A stretch of 64,000 nt of DNA from NCBI GenBank assembly GCA_019636875.1, contig JAHBWR010000005.1, forward strand, positions 1-64,000, given 5' to 3'. Below the pieces are notes generated by a model. It was not told the DNA's origin. It saw only the letters and a list, made by a program, of their open reading frames with translations, and ran no database searches. This stretch comes from Nitrospira sp. Lineage in GTDB: Bacteria > Nitrospirota > Nitrospiria > Nitrospirales > Nitrospiraceae. The translations under genes and the position numbers were made by a program. Each line of letters begins with the position of its first letter. Positions within the stretch are counted from its first letter, which is position 1. Below are positions 45,601-55,434 of the stretch, one piece after another.

Positions 45601-48600
45601 ATGAAACAGATCGTTCTCATCGCCCTGCGCAGACCATATACCTTCGTCGTGATGTCCATTTTGCTCCTCCTGTTGGGAGGCCGGACGATCATTCGCATGC
45701 CCACCGATGTCTTTCCGAACATCACGATTCCGGTTACCTCCGTGGTCTGGGTCTACACCGGCATGCTGCCCCAAAAGGTCGAAGGGCGCATCACCTATCT
45801 ATTCGAACGCTTCCTCACTTCCACAGTGGAAGGTATCAAATATATCCATAGTCACTCTTACTATGGCTTCAGCATCACGAATATCTTCCTCCAAGACACT
45901 GTCGATGTGGCCAGAGCCGAAGCGGATATCGTGGGCATTGCGCAAACCGTCGTCAAGGCACTGCCTCCCGATATCTCTCCGCCTATGATCATGCGTCTCG
46001 CCCCATCCTCCATCCCCGTGGCCATGTTGGAGATCAGTTCCGACGACATGACCCCTGCAGAACTCTTCAATCTCGCCTATATGCGGATCCGTCCTCTCCT
46101 CGTGACGGTGCCCGGGATTGTCCTGCCGCATCCGTACGGCGGACAGGACATGCAGGTCATGGTCAATCTCGACCAGCAGAAGCTGCTGGCTCGCAATCTC
46201 ACCCCGGCTGATATTCATGATGTCCTTATGAAGCAATATCGTGTTCAGCCGACCGGCGATGTCAAGATCCTAACGACCGACTGGATCGTCCAGACGAATG
46301 CGTCGCCGCCGAAAATCGAGGATTTCGCTAACATTCCTGTGAAGCGGGATGGCAATGCATTCATCTACCTGCGCGATGTCGCCACAGTGCAACTCATGGG
46401 CCGTGTCCAGCAGAACGCGGTCCTGGTGAACGGGAAACAACGGGTCATCATCGTCGCGATGAAAAGCACCGAGGCGTCAACTCTGGACGTGGTCGATGGA
46501 ATAAAACAAATGATTCCACGGACTGAGGAAATTTCTCCGAAGGGCGTGAAAATCAGACTTCTCAACGACGCGTCGACGTTCGTCAAGGATTCGATTTCAG
46601 ATGTATTGCATGAAATGACGATAGCTGTCGCGCTTGTCGGCGTCATCGTGTTGTTGCTGCTTGGTTCATGGAGGGCCACCGTCATTGTGTGGATCTCGAT
46701 CCCGCTGTCCATCCTCGCCGCGATTATCGGACTGCATTGGCTCGATGAGACGATTAATGTCATGACCCTGGGGGGATTAGCGCTCGCCGTCGGTATTCTG
46801 GTCGATAACGCGACCGTTATGATTGAGAATATCGATCGTCATAAAAAAATGGACAAACCGATCGACGACGCCATCATTGATGCGGCTGATCAGATTATCG
46901 TGCCGACGCTCGTCTCCACCCTCTGCATCGCGGTCGTCTGGTTCCCGCTCTTTGGGCTGAGCGGTGTCGCTGGCTATCTGTTTGCGCCCATGGCGGAAGC
47001 GGTCATGATCGCGATGTTGGCCTCCTTCCTCCTCTCCTATACGCTCGTGCCGACGATGGCCAAGTATATGCTCAAGGATGAGCCATCCGCCGAGTCCCCG
47101 CCCATCACCCCGCAGGCCAGCGAGCATGATACGCAAGGCATGGCCGCATCATCGTGGAACGTCTTCATTCGGTTTCAACAATGGTTCGAACGACAGTTCA
47201 ATCGGTTCCGCGAGCGCTATGGTGGGCTGCTCACGCAGGCGATCACTCATCGTGGTCTTTTCGTCACCGTCTCTCTGGCGCTGGCCGTCGCCTCCTTCGG
47301 CCTATTCTTTTTCCTCGGGCGAGACTACTTCCCTGAAATTAGATCGGGTGTCATACAGATGCATATGCGGGCGCCTCTGGGAACACGTATCGAAACAAGC
47401 GGACGCCTGGCCACGCTGGTGTCGGACAGCATCGAGATGCTACTGCCCGATGAGGTCGATAACATCGTTAGTAATTGCGGGCTGCCCGTCGGACCGCATA
47501 ATCTCGCCTTCATCCCGACGCCGACGATCGGTTCTCAGGATTGTGATCTGACGATTCTCTTGAAGAATGAGAAATCGCCGGTGTGGGACTTCCGGCGCAT
47601 TCTCCGCCAGGGATTGAATGAACGCTATCCAGGTATCGAATTTACGTTTCAGCCGTCCGACTTAACCGCCAAGATTCTCAACTTCGGCGCACCCGCGCCG
47701 ATCGACGTGCAGGTCAACGGTCCGGACATTTACCCCAATTACGAGTTCGCCAGAAAATTGGCGTTCAAATATCGTGAAATACCCGGCGCCAGGGACGTCG
47801 TGGTTCAGCAAACGATGCGCACACCGACTCTCACGGTCGAGGGCGACCGCACGTTCAGCTTTGGAGTCAACAGAACCATCAGTGACGTCGCCGACAACCT
47901 ACTCATGACGACCGCAGGAAGCCAACAGGTGGACCAAATCTATTGGCTCGATCCTTCGACGGGCATGTCGTACATGATTAACGTGTACACTCCACAGCCA
48001 CAGATCAATAGCATCAAGAGTCTCAAGACCATCCCGGTTGATTCTTCGACCAATTCTACACATGATCAAGGTATCCAGTTGCTCGGTAATTTGGCTTCCA
48101 TCACAACGGAAGGAACGCCGGGTGTCATCACGCACGGAAATATTATGCCGCTCTTCGACGTCTATGTGTCCGCTGAAGGGCGGGATCTCGGGGGGGTATT
48201 GGCCGATGTCGAGAAGGTGACCCATAGTATGGAACAGGAAAAACCCAGCGGCGCTGCGATTGAGATTCATGGCCAGGCGTCTCTGATGTATGACGCCTAT
48301 ACCGAGTTGATCGTGGGACTGCTTGCTGCGATCGCGCTCGTTTATCTACTGATCGTCGTCAATTTCCAATCCTGGCTCGATCCCATTGTCATCATTTCGG
48401 CGCTGCCGGGCGCACTAGCCGGAATCGCCTGGGCCTTGTTCTTGTCCGAGACACGGCTGTCTGAACCAGCGCTGACAGGAGCCATCATGACCATGGGAAC
48501 CGGAACCGCCAATTCGATCCTCGTCGTGTCCTATGCACGCCAACGGTTCGAGGAGCATGCAGACGCCTTGCGGGCCGCGATCGAAGCCGGGAAGACTCGC

Positions 48601-48795
48601 TTTCGGCCGGTCCTGATGACGGCCTCGGCCATGATCGCAGGAATGGTTCCCATGGCGACAGGGTATTCGCAGAATGCGCCACTGGGTCGAGCCGTCATCG
48701 GTGGCTTGCTCATTGCCACGCTCTTTACCCTCTTCGTCGTGCCGTGTGTGTACGCCATCATTTATAGTCGGCGCGCCGCCACTCAAAAGGCCTGA
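45601..48795 (+). CDS. RND efflux pump inner-membrane protein (RND-1)
   Basis: 1064 aa, full AcrB length, 12 membrane helices in two halves with large periplasmic loops. N-terminal PTDVFPNITIPVTSVVWVYTG is typical. In TM4 the proton-relay motif reads GILVDNATVMIEN: one Asp kept, the second replaced by Asn, as in several non-AcrB subgroups. The C-terminal half has MTMGTGTANSILVVSYARQRFEE. Adaptor gene follows 5 nt later. Substrate unknown. About the same length and clearly similar throughout to RND-2 at 61160. Confidence 0.95.
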   Translation: MKQIVLIALRRPYTFVVMSILLLLLGGRTIIRMPTDVFPNITIPVTSVVWVYTGMLPQKVEGRITYLFERFLTSTVEGIKYIHSHSYYGFSITNIFLQDTVDVARAEADIVGIAQTVVKALPPDISPPMIMRLAPSSIPVAMLEISSDDMTPAELFNLAYMRIRPLLVTVPGIVLPHPYGGQDMQVMVNLDQQKLLARNLTPADIHDVLMKQYRVQPTGDVKILTTDWIVQTNASPPKIEDFANIPVKRDGNAFIYLRDVATVQLMGRVQQNAVLVNGKQRVIIVAMKSTEASTLDVVDGIKQMIPRTEEISPKGVKIRLLNDASTFVKDSISDVLHEMTIAVALVGVIVLLLLGSWRATVIVWISIPLSILAAIIGLHWLDETINVMTLGGLALAVGILVDNATVMIENIDRHKKMDKPIDDAIIDAADQIIVPTLVSTLCIAVVWFPLFGLSGVAGYLFAPMAEAVMIAMLASFLLSYTLVPTMAKYMLKDEPSAESPPITPQASEHDTQGMAASSWNVFIRFQQWFERQFNRFRERYGGLLTQAITHRGLFVTVSLALAVASFGLFFFLGRDYFPEIRSGVIQMHMRAPLGTRIETSGRLATLVSDSIEMLLPDEVDNIVSNCGLPVGPHNLAFIPTPTIGSQDCDLTILLKNEKSPVWDFRRILRQGLNERYPGIEFTFQPSDLTAKILNFGAPAPIDVQVNGPDIYPNYEFARKLAFKYREIPGARDVVVQQTMRTPTLTVEGDRTFSFGVNRTISDVADNLLMTTAGSQQVDQIYWLDPSTGMSYMINVYTPQPQINSIKSLKTIPVDSSTNSTHDQGIQLLGNLASITTEGTPGVITHGNIMPLFDVYVSAEGRDLGGVLADVEKVTHSMEQEKPSGAAIEIHGQASLMYDAYTELIVGLLAAIALVYLLIVVNFQSWLDPIVIISALPGALAGIAWALFLSETRLSEPALTGAIMTMGTGTANSILVVSYARQRFEEHADALRAAIEAGKTRFRPVLMTASAMIAGMVPMATGYSQNAPLGRAVIGGLLIATLFTLFVVPCVYAIIYSRRAATQKA

Positions 48796-48800
48796 GTTTG

Positions 48801-50012
48801 ATGAAGATCGTGCGTGGAAAATTCGTTGCCATGGCGTTGATCATGGTGGGTCTGTTGTACATCGGATTTCGGATCTATTCGAGCAGGCTGGACGAGGCTA
48901 CAATGCGTGAGCAAACGCACAAAGACGCCATCCCCACCGTGGCTGTCGTCAATCCAAAACCCGTGACCGCGAGCGAGACGATTACGCTTCCCGGCAACCT
49001 CGTCGGGTGGTACGAGGCTCCCATCTATGCTCGTGTCACCGGCTATGTCGAAGCATGGTACAAGGACTATGGGGCTCAAATCAGGAAAGACGATATCCTT
49101 GCCGAAATCAACACGCCGGATCTCGATGCCGAATATCGACAGGCAAAAGCGGATCTTAAGGCCGAACGAATCAAGTATGAACTCGCCGAGGTGACGGCCA
49201 AACGTTGGCTGGCACAGCGTAAGAACCAGGCGGTGTCCGAGCAGTCCATCACGGTCCATGTCAAAAACATGAAAGCCCAGGCGGCAATCGTCCTCGCGGC
49301 CGAACAAAAGGTCAAGAACATCGAAGCCTTCATTGGGTTCAAACAAATCGTTGCCCCGTTTGATGGCGTGGTGGTCCAACGCAACATCAATGTCGGGGAT
49401 TTGGTCAGTAAGGAAGGCATGCTCAGTACGCCGAATGCGGTGACCAGCCTCTTCAGGGTGGCGGTCGTCGATAAACTGCGCCTCTTTGTCAATGTGCCCG
49501 AGCAGTTTGGACCCTTCCTTCATCCGGGCATGACAGCCGACGTGACGGTGCCACAAATCCCGCATCGGCATTTCACAGCCGATTTCCTCACTGTCTCCCG
49601 CGGGTTTGATATCCGCACTCGTACGGCGGTCACCGTCTTCACAATTGACAATACCGATCGGGCCTTGTGGCCCGGTTCGTACGCCAAGGTCGAGCTCACG
49701 GCGCCGGTAGATCGGCAGGCATTCACCATTCCGTCCACCGCGTTGGTGTTTCAAGAACATGGTACACAAGTGGCTGTGGTGACGGACGACACCCATGTAC
49801 ACTTGAAATCCATCACGGTGAGTAAACTGATGGACAAAGCCATCGAAGTTGAAGAAGGGCTTTCGGCAAATGATCGCGTGATCAACAATCCAAGCGCCGC
49901 GTTGCATGAAGGCGCCACCGTGCGTGTCGTCACGCCGGAGCCGGGGTATGATCTTCTCAACGTCTCGGATCCGAAGTCGTCGCTTCAGTCCGAACAATCG
50001 TCTCCACATTGA
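48801..50012 (+). CDS. RND periplasmic adaptor (MFP)
   Basis: 403 aa. Uncleaved N-terminal anchor (about 9-25), biotinyl-lipoyl halves (IYARVTGYVEAWYKDYGAQI and FKQIVAPFDGVVVQRNINVG), a helical hairpin between them (about 105-180) and a beta-barrel/MP domain. Links RND-1 to an outer-membrane channel, which is not encoded here. Order pump-then-adaptor is the reverse of most RND operons. Start ATG 48801; a TTG one codon earlier is possible. Confidence 0.93.
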   Translation: MKIVRGKFVAMALIMVGLLYIGFRIYSSRLDEATMREQTHKDAIPTVAVVNPKPVTASETITLPGNLVGWYEAPIYARVTGYVEAWYKDYGAQIRKDDILAEINTPDLDAEYRQAKADLKAERIKYELAEVTAKRWLAQRKNQAVSEQSITVHVKNMKAQAAIVLAAEQKVKNIEAFIGFKQIVAPFDGVVVQRNINVGDLVSKEGMLSTPNAVTSLFRVAVVDKLRLFVNVPEQFGPFLHPGMTADVTVPQIPHRHFTADFLTVSRGFDIRTRTAVTVFTIDNTDRALWPGSYAKVELTAPVDRQAFTIPSTALVFQEHGTQVAVVTDDTHVHLKSITVSKLMDKAIEVEEGLSANDRVINNPSAALHEGATVRVVTPEPGYDLLNVSDPKSSLQSEQSSPH

Positions 50013-50192
50013 AAGAGACTAATCACCACCGAATCCAGGATCATGATTTCCTAAGACGCTCCAGATTGAATGGGCGCGGAATAGTCCAAAATGGCCCGCA
50101 TGAAATCACAGAGACCTATGCGATCGATCAAGCCCCATCATTGAGAAGCGTGCCCGTCAGCGTGGGAAAAAGATCATTCTCCGGTCGTTGCA

Positions 50193-50573
50193 TCACGATC
50201 GAGCCGCGACAGGGGCTGCAGAAGAAACTAGATCGATCAAGGTATTGTCTTCGAATGGTTTTCGAATCCATGCGAATGGGCGCACCCTCATGTCCACAGG
50301 GGGAATATTCGTCACCATCCCAGACAGTAAAATAATCGGTGTTTCCAGCCTGTGCGCATGAATATGATTCAGCAACTCCATTCCACAGATGGACAACATC
50401 GGATAATCGGCAATCACGACATCGAAGCGACGTTTGTTTAATTCTATGAGCGCATGCGCTCCGTCGTCTACCTGCAGCACATTGTAACCGATCTCATCCA
50501 GGACCCGCGACACAACCAAGCCTGCATCCGCATCATCGTTCACCACAAGGACTCGTTTGCCATTGCCATTCAT
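50193..50573 (-). CDS. Single-domain response regulator
   Basis: 126 aa receiver without output domain: RVLVVNDDADAGLVVSRVL, phospho-acceptor Asp in VVIADYPML (about residue 53), and the conserved Lys in WIRKPFED. A CheY/Spo0F-like relay protein. Convergent with the adaptor gene; the nearest kinase in the window is at 58853. Confidence 0.9.
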   Translation of the reverse strand: MNGNGKRVLVVNDDADAGLVVSRVLDEIGYNVLQVDDGAHALIELNKRRFDVVIADYPMLSICGMELLNHIHAHRLETPIILLSGMVTNIPPVDMRVRPFAWIRKPFEDNTLIDLVSSAAPVAARS

Positions 50574-50884
50574 GGCGCCTCCTCTTCATACAACTGTGTG
50601 TCTTCGTTATGTGTCCTACCGTGGATCGTGAAGGTCTCCGGGTAAATCGGCCCAGCGATACACGCGTTCCAAAATGTCAGGGTGCCACCTGAAACGCCCA
50701 GATCGGTTCTCATGGAGATTTATCAGGCAGCACAAATAATCATCCGATCTTTTCCCTCGCATTTCACCTTCGGAGCCTCGAAATTATGTAGGAAAAGCGA
50801 CCGTCCTGCCCACCTCTCTTAGAACTGATAGGTGTTCGTTTCGGCAGTATGTACGACCTCGAAAGGAAACAGCGAGACGGTCGC
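50574..50884. other. Intergenic stretch, nothing seen
   Basis: About 310 bases between the receiver gene and the 18-codon ORF, both leftward. No gene, strong hairpin or repeat recognised; it must hold the receiver gene promoter. Confidence 0.35.
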
Positions 50885-50941
50885 TCAGTTTTCCAACCAG
50901 TAACATAACAGGATAAAACCGATATAACGGACCAGACGCAT
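50885..50941 (-). CDS. Candidate 18-aa membrane microprotein
   Basis: Peptide MRLVRYIGFILLCYWLEN: a basic N-terminus and one short hydrophobic helix. ATG at 50941 lies 3 nt after the stop codon of the nucleotidyltransferase, and AAGGAGAG inside the end of that gene is a strong ribosome site. The layout suggests a translated small hydrophobic protein co-expressed with that gene. Unproven. Confidence 0.5.
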   Translation of the reverse strand: MRLVRYIGFILLCYWLEN

Positions 50942-50944
50942 CGG

Positions 50945-52000
50945 TCACTCTCCTTTCTCTGTTAACTTGAGCAAGGAAGAAGATCTCTTCTCGCTCACTT
51001 GAACAGGTCCATCATGGCACTGATATCGAGCAAGCGCGGGAGTCTCAGTCCGGCGCGTCGCCGGGGCCCGAGGTGTTCTGACCGAAACCGATGGTGTCAG
51101 ACCGAGCGCCCTAGCATCGTTGAATATGCGCTCCTTAGTCCCCCAATCGCTCCAGTGTATATTTTCTACTAGAAGCACCAACGATCTCGCATCTCGCCCC
51201 GCCAAGATAGAAGTCGAAAAATTTACGCTAGGAAGCGTGTGATACACCGCCTTGATAAGGTCTTGCTCTCTCCGACTTCCAAAAAATCGTTGCAAGAGGG
51301 CAAAACGCGCAGCAACGTCCGGCACCTGCCTCCACATTAGATCCATCATTGCTGTGGCGCGCATGATGATGACCATCGTATTCCAGAGCCATCCCTCGCC
51401 CAACAATTGTTCCGCTCGGTCATAACGAGGCTTCTCGACAAAACGGGCAATTTGCCGAATGGTGTGGCGGCCGTCGTGTTCCACGAGATTTCCAGGTTTG
51501 ATCCAGCCGTACTCCGATTCTGGCCGGTCAGGTTGCACTGCCAAAAGTACAGGAGAGTCGACATTCTGGTCCGCCACGAAATGCCGCGCAGCCGCTATGG
51601 CTCGCATAAAGCGCCGACCGGGTACGATGAAGTGATCGGCCGGTAGAATCGCCACCACTGCCTCCGGGTCCTTGCGCAGAACATGAATCAGCGGTAACAG
51701 AATGCCGGGCGCCGTATCGCGGTTTTCCGGTTGGAGCAATACCGTACGGGGTGGTGAAGGCCCTAGGTTTCGAACCATGTATGAGTCGTGATGAGCCATT
51801 CCGCTGACAACGAGTCGTTCAGACGGTATCAGGAGTCGTGCCCGATTGATGGTACGTTCCAACATCGACTGACGACCGACAAAGGTGCAAAACTGCTTCG
51901 GTATGGCTGATCCGACTTGCTCGCGAATGTACCCTTTCAGCCGCTCTCCTTCCCCCCCTGCTAAGATAATTCCCCATAGCGACGTCTTCCCCAGACTCAT
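50945..52000 (-). CDS. Mannose-1-phosphate guanylyltransferase-like nucleotidyltransferase
   Basis: 351 aa. N-terminal signature GIILAGGEGERLKGY and IPKQFC; ILPADHFIV; FVEKPRYDR; ENIHWSDWGTKERIF near the end. Builds a nucleotide sugar (GDP-mannose most likely) from sugar-1-phosphate for surface polysaccharide. Start at 52000 (MSLGKTSLWG) with GGAGGT upstream. A decayed second copy lies at 56740-56990. Confidence 0.88.
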   Translation of the reverse strand: MSLGKTSLWGIILAGGEGERLKGYIREQVGSAIPKQFCTFVGRQSMLERTINRARLLIPSERLVVSGMAHHDSYMVRNLGPSPPRTVLLQPENRDTAPGILLPLIHVLRKDPEAVVAILPADHFIVPGRRFMRAIAAARHFVADQNVDSPVLLAVQPDRPESEYGWIKPGNLVEHDGRHTIRQIARFVEKPRYDRAEQLLGEGWLWNTMVIIMRATAMMDLMWRQVPDVAARFALLQRFFGSRREQDLIKAVYHTLPSVNFSTSILAGRDARSLVLLVENIHWSDWGTKERIFNDARALGLTPSVSVRTPRAPATRRTETPALARYQCHDGPVQVSEKRSSSLLKLTEKGE

Positions 52001-52246
52001 GACCACCTCCAGGCAAGAATCTCCATGGTGGTGCAAGTCGCTATTGACGTTCGACATTCCCCAAATGACGATCGCCTGTGCCGTGTGTTGTCCCGAACCG
52101 GCGATTCCACCACGACATAGCTGGGTTCGTCCACGATAAGCGTCTCTTGCAAAGTCCCCACGTCATCGTCCTTGCTCGTTCCAGAACAGGCTGCCAGACC
52201 CTCGAATCACCTACTCTTATCCAACATGCGCGTTGAACGGGGTGGG

Positions 52247-53128
52247 TCATCGGCCAAGGCCGACTCCCTCATGCGACGGAGCCCTTGCATGATCAGCCTC
52301 GGGGTTGAGGATCACCGGCACATTCATTTTGTCCGGCAACAGCACGAACTTGGAGGCGGCACTGTCGTAGAGTTTGAACCGGAGATATTCCGCCGTCAGG
52401 GTCTTGGCGATGGTCTCTTGGGCCTTGGCCTGCCCGGCCGCCCGAATCTTCATCCCTTCCGCCTCTCCTTCAGACCTGATCCGGACCGAATCGCCTTCCC
52501 CACTGGCTCGCCTGCGCATAATTTCCGCGTCCTTCGACGCAATGATCAGTTCGAACTCTTTTTGTTCCTTCTCCTGCTCCTTGGCCTGTTTGCGTTCCAC
52601 CGCGTCCAACACAACCTTGGCCAAATCGATATCGGCCAGGGCGATGCTCGACACTTCCAGATGCCGTCCCTTAAGTTTCTCCACTACCACGGCCTGGATT
52701 TTGCTGGCGATTTCCGCACTATTTTCCGGCACGGTGACCATCGGATAGTTGGACACTACACTCCGGACAGCCGCCAGGAGTTCCGGTTTCACAACGCGGA
52801 TATAGAAATCCGGCCCGATTTCCTGGGCAAGGAAATAGACCTCGTCTGGAATCGGGCGCATGATGATGGCGGCGTGCAGGATGACCAGGAGGTCATCGGA
52901 GCTTAAGGCATCCACGGTTTCCGTATAACTGCGCCACTTCACGTCGTACAGGTAGACCTGGTTCCAGGGGGCGCGCCAATAGAACCCACTCTTCAAGGGT
53001 TGGGTCGTCAGGCCTTGGGTTAAGGGATACCACCGTAATCCGCGTTCACCAGGCTGGACGCTGGTCCCGCAGGCCTGCAGTGACAGCATCATCAGGACTA
53101 GCAGGATCGCTTTTGATACACACTGCAT
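52247..53128 (-). CDS. Band-7/prohibitin-like lipoprotein
   Basis: 293 aa. Lipoprotein signal with SLQAC lipobox, then an SPFH domain (about 30-185) beginning GERGLRWYPLTQGLTTQPLK, and a coiled-coil tail (KQAKEQEKEQKEFELIIASKDAEI and IRSEGEAEGMKIRAAGQAKAQ). Prohibitin-type scaffold, here anchored as a lipoprotein rather than by a membrane helix. GGGAGGAG ribosome site before ATG 53128. Confidence 0.9.
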   Translation of the reverse strand: MQCVSKAILLVLMMLSLQACGTSVQPGERGLRWYPLTQGLTTQPLKSGFYWRAPWNQVYLYDVKWRSYTETVDALSSDDLLVILHAAIIMRPIPDEVYFLAQEIGPDFYIRVVKPELLAAVRSVVSNYPMVTVPENSAEIASKIQAVVVEKLKGRHLEVSSIALADIDLAKVVLDAVERKQAKEQEKEQKEFELIIASKDAEIMRRRASGEGDSVRIRSEGEAEGMKIRAAGQAKAQETIAKTLTAEYLRFKLYDSAASKFVLLPDKMNVPVILNPEADHARAPSHEGVGLGR

Positions 53129-53169
53129 AGTCTCCTCCCTTCTCAGCGATACACGCGATGCCAATCGGC

Positions 53170-53538
53170 CTAACGAGATTCCAATCCTACCCCAGTCGGC
53201 CGAGGCGACTCGTGGATACGCTCCATCTGTTCATGCGCCTTCCGTTCATACTCCTGCGCGGCCTCCTCATAGGATTGGGCCAACAGCCGGGTTCCCGCCA
53301 CCCAATCGGAAGTTGGGCCGAACAGGCGTTCGTACACGGCGATGCGCACAGATAAGTCCTCGGATGCCTGTCGTAGTTTCGCCGCCTCATGACGATAGTA
53401 GGTCGCAATCTTCCGGTGGTCCCGGGTTGATCCAGCGGCTGATAACTCCAATTCGCCTGTGGCAGCCGTGGTCGTACAGCCGTTCACCGCCAGTCCCAAC
53501 GCGACCGTGAGTCCCATGGTAAGGAATACCTGTTTCAT
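53170..53538 (-). CDS. Small helical lipoprotein
   Basis: 122 aa. Lipobox VNGC (Cys 21), then a mostly helical body with charged heptads (HRKIATYYRHEAAKLRQASE and SYEEAAQEYERKAHEQMERI). Not recognised as a family. It lies 41 nt upstream of the Band-7 lipoprotein gene, and both are leftward, so co-expression is likely. Upstream is one copy of a duplicated intergenic element (53588-53730). Confidence 0.72.
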   Translation of the reverse strand: MKQVFLTMGLTVALGLAVNGCTTTAATGELELSAAGSTRDHRKIATYYRHEAAKLRQASEDLSVRIAVYERLFGPTSDWVAGTRLLAQSYEEAAQEYERKAHEQMERIHESPRPTGVGLESR

Positions 53539-54188
53539 TCGTGTCTACCTGAATGCCGCGCTGCTTACCTAGAACCAACAGCAAGCATGATGCCATTGAA
53601 GGGAGCGAACGGCGGATTTTTACAGGAGTGCGTTCTAGCGATTTCGCCACTGGATGGGAACGACTCGGCAGGAAATCGGAGACGACTGCGTGACAGTCTG
53701 GCACCGTGTGACACGAAGACACAGGCTCGGACTGAAATTGATGTACGGAGCTGAAGCCAGCGTCCCATCGTGAGAAACATGTGCCGCCCATGCAAAAATG
53801 AACTTTGTCCTAAATGTTTTTCGACACATGCAGAGGCCGGTGAGTGATATGGCGCGTTCCTTTTCCACCTGGATTGCCGAGGAGCTCAAATGGTTGCTTC
53901 AGCATTGCACGATACCTGAAGCGATCGCCGAATCCTGGCACGTTGCTTGATACATCAGTGGACGATATCATTTACCTAATCATACTAGGAGGCATTGGGT
54001 ATCACTGGTTGCGATCGGTAAATGCATGTCGGTCAGCGTGAACATATATACGCTGATGATATCCGTGACGCACAGACAAACTGTGAGTTTTCCCTTGTTG
54101 ACTCATGCGGTGGGCCGAATTGGATTGCCCATGTCAACCACGGAACTGGTTACTCAGCACAACCGCCATGTGAAAAGGAAGTAAATCG
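53539..54188. other. Intergenic region between divergent lipoprotein and slp genes
   Basis: 650 bases; contains element copy A (53588-53730). In 53731-54188 I see no gene or strong structure. Confidence 0.4.
53588..53730. repeat. Intergenic element, copy A
   Basis: About 140 bases similar to 57283-57430. Anchors TGATGCC (53588), GGCAG (53667), CGTGACA (53689) and CACAG (53720) recur there with the same spacing to within one base. Located 50 nt upstream of the small helical lipoprotein gene. Confidence 0.7.
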
Positions 54189-54719
54189 GTGAATCTCATG
54201 AGAATAACGCGATCTGTCTTAGTTGTAGTTCTCTGCGGGATCCTCGGATGTACCGCTGTGCCGCGCAAATATGTGCGTGAATCCGTTCCGCATCTGACAT
54301 TTCCGACACTGGCTGCCAACCCGCAGCTCTATCAAAATCGACTTGTGATTTTAGGAGCCGCCATCGTGAAGGAGGAACGGCGGGATGGGAACCTCTGGTT
54401 GCACGTGAAGAATCGCCCGCTCAGTAAGGAGTACCGTCCTCAACTGCCGTCTAGCCCGTACGATCCCGACGCTGGATGGTATTGGATCGTCGTCGAAACC
54501 CCTCAGACCCTTCCCGATTCTTATCACCAATGGGCCGAGCTGACGGTCGTTGGCCGTGTCACTGGCTTCGGACCCGGCAAGGAGCCGCTGCTCAAAATGG
54601 TCTACGTACGGGGGTGGGGCCTCACTTCCGCCCATCACGGCGTGTGGGAGCACGCGGAGGATCTGAACTATATTGAGCCGATACCACGTGCGATCCGTGG
54701 TGAACTAGGTCAACAATAG
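54189..54719 (+). CDS. Slp family lipoprotein (slp-1)
   Basis: 176 aa. Lipobox LGC in GILGCTAVPRKY, then an Slp-type outer-membrane lipoprotein body: VRESVPHLTFPTLAANPQLY, RLVILGAAIVKEERR and VGRVTGFGPGKEPLLKMVYVRGWG. Slp proteins are induced by starvation and stress in enterics. GTG start at 54189 with AAGGAAG 7 nt upstream; ATG at 54198 is an alternative. Its 3' end overlaps the 3' end of slp-2 on the other strand by 98 bp. Confidence 0.85.
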   Translation: MNLMRITRSVLVVVLCGILGCTAVPRKYVRESVPHLTFPTLAANPQLYQNRLVILGAAIVKEERRDGNLWLHVKNRPLSKEYRPQLPSSPYDPDAGWYWIVVETPQTLPDSYHQWAELTVVGRVTGFGPGKEPLLKMVYVRGWGLTSAHHGVWEHAEDLNYIEPIPRAIRGELGQQ

Positions 54720-55287
54720 GATCCGCAGCGGACCCTATGCGGTTGGCGCGACAGAAGATTCCATCTTCCGGGGGCCAATAGCCCATGTTACCTTCCCACG
54801 CAATATCGGGCATTTTGGCTTCCTGGGTTTTCCAGATGTGAAGACATTGCGCGATGAGGTGTGGCAGCATTTGCGGAATGCCGTCGATCATTTCTGTGGT
54901 GGGTCTGTCCGTCGTGCCAATCACCGCAAATTCATTCCCCGCCTCCAACATGCTGGGCTCGAGAGAGCCTGTGAAGACAATCCCGAAGGTGGATGGGTAT
55001 TCCCGTTTGACACACTCCGGGCAATAGCCAGCATATTTCTCGATGGCCTGCTCTTCGGCCAGAATGATGACCCCGTCCAGTGTTCGAACCACGTTCAAGA
55101 TTCGTCCGCCCAACTCGACGTGGTGAGGGGACATGGAGTCTGTAGTAGGGTGATTAGCTTCCTCCTTCCACGCCTTGAAATTGAACGTGTCCGTTTCAAC
55201 GTCCTTCATCATCCCAGGCGGAAAGATCGGGGGAGTTGTACAGGCGGCCAGCCAGAGACACATCACCAACAAGACAATGAAACGCAT
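54622..55287 (-). CDS. Slp family lipoprotein (slp-2)
   Basis: 221 aa. Lipobox LAAC in LLVMCLWLAACTTPP, then a diverged Slp-like body with LGGRILNVVRTLDGVIILAEEQ, two cysteines in YCPECVKRE and GNEFAVIGTT. Convergent with slp-1, overlapping it by 98 bp. The last ~35 residues (after about MGYWPPEDG) lie in the overlap or just before it and look like readthrough beyond a lost stop. Paralogue of slp-1 but distant. Confidence 0.78.
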   Translation of the reverse strand: MRFIVLLVMCLWLAACTTPPIFPPGMMKDVETDTFNFKAWKEEANHPTTDSMSPHHVELGGRILNVVRTLDGVIILAEEQAIEKYAGYCPECVKREYPSTFGIVFTGSLEPSMLEAGNEFAVIGTTDRPTTEMIDGIPQMLPHLIAQCLHIWKTQEAKMPDIAWEGNMGYWPPEDGIFCRANRIGSAADPIVDLVHHGSHVVSAQYSSDPPRAPTRRDGRK

Positions 55288-55434
55288 GGGCGCCCTCTCC
55301 TTTCTTTCCTATGACACAGATACAGAGGAGGTCTCTCTGCCTCTGAATGATAAGAGGCTGAGAAAATGAGTTGCGGCGTAGGCATGGTCTCGCTACCTTC
55401 TTGCGAGCATCACACCTGTCACAGCCTGCATCAG

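Noticed and set aside
48783-50009. A 408-codon open frame on the minus strand across the whole adaptor gene
   Set aside because: It mirrors the adaptor codon by codon, has no ribosome site or known domain, and its composition fits an antisense shadow of GC-rich coding DNA.
54640-54720. Resemblance of the slp-2 tail (DPIVDLVHHGSHVV) to the relic nucleotidyltransferase region
   Set aside because: A few matching words by eye, but base-level alignment is weak and broken; may be chance.
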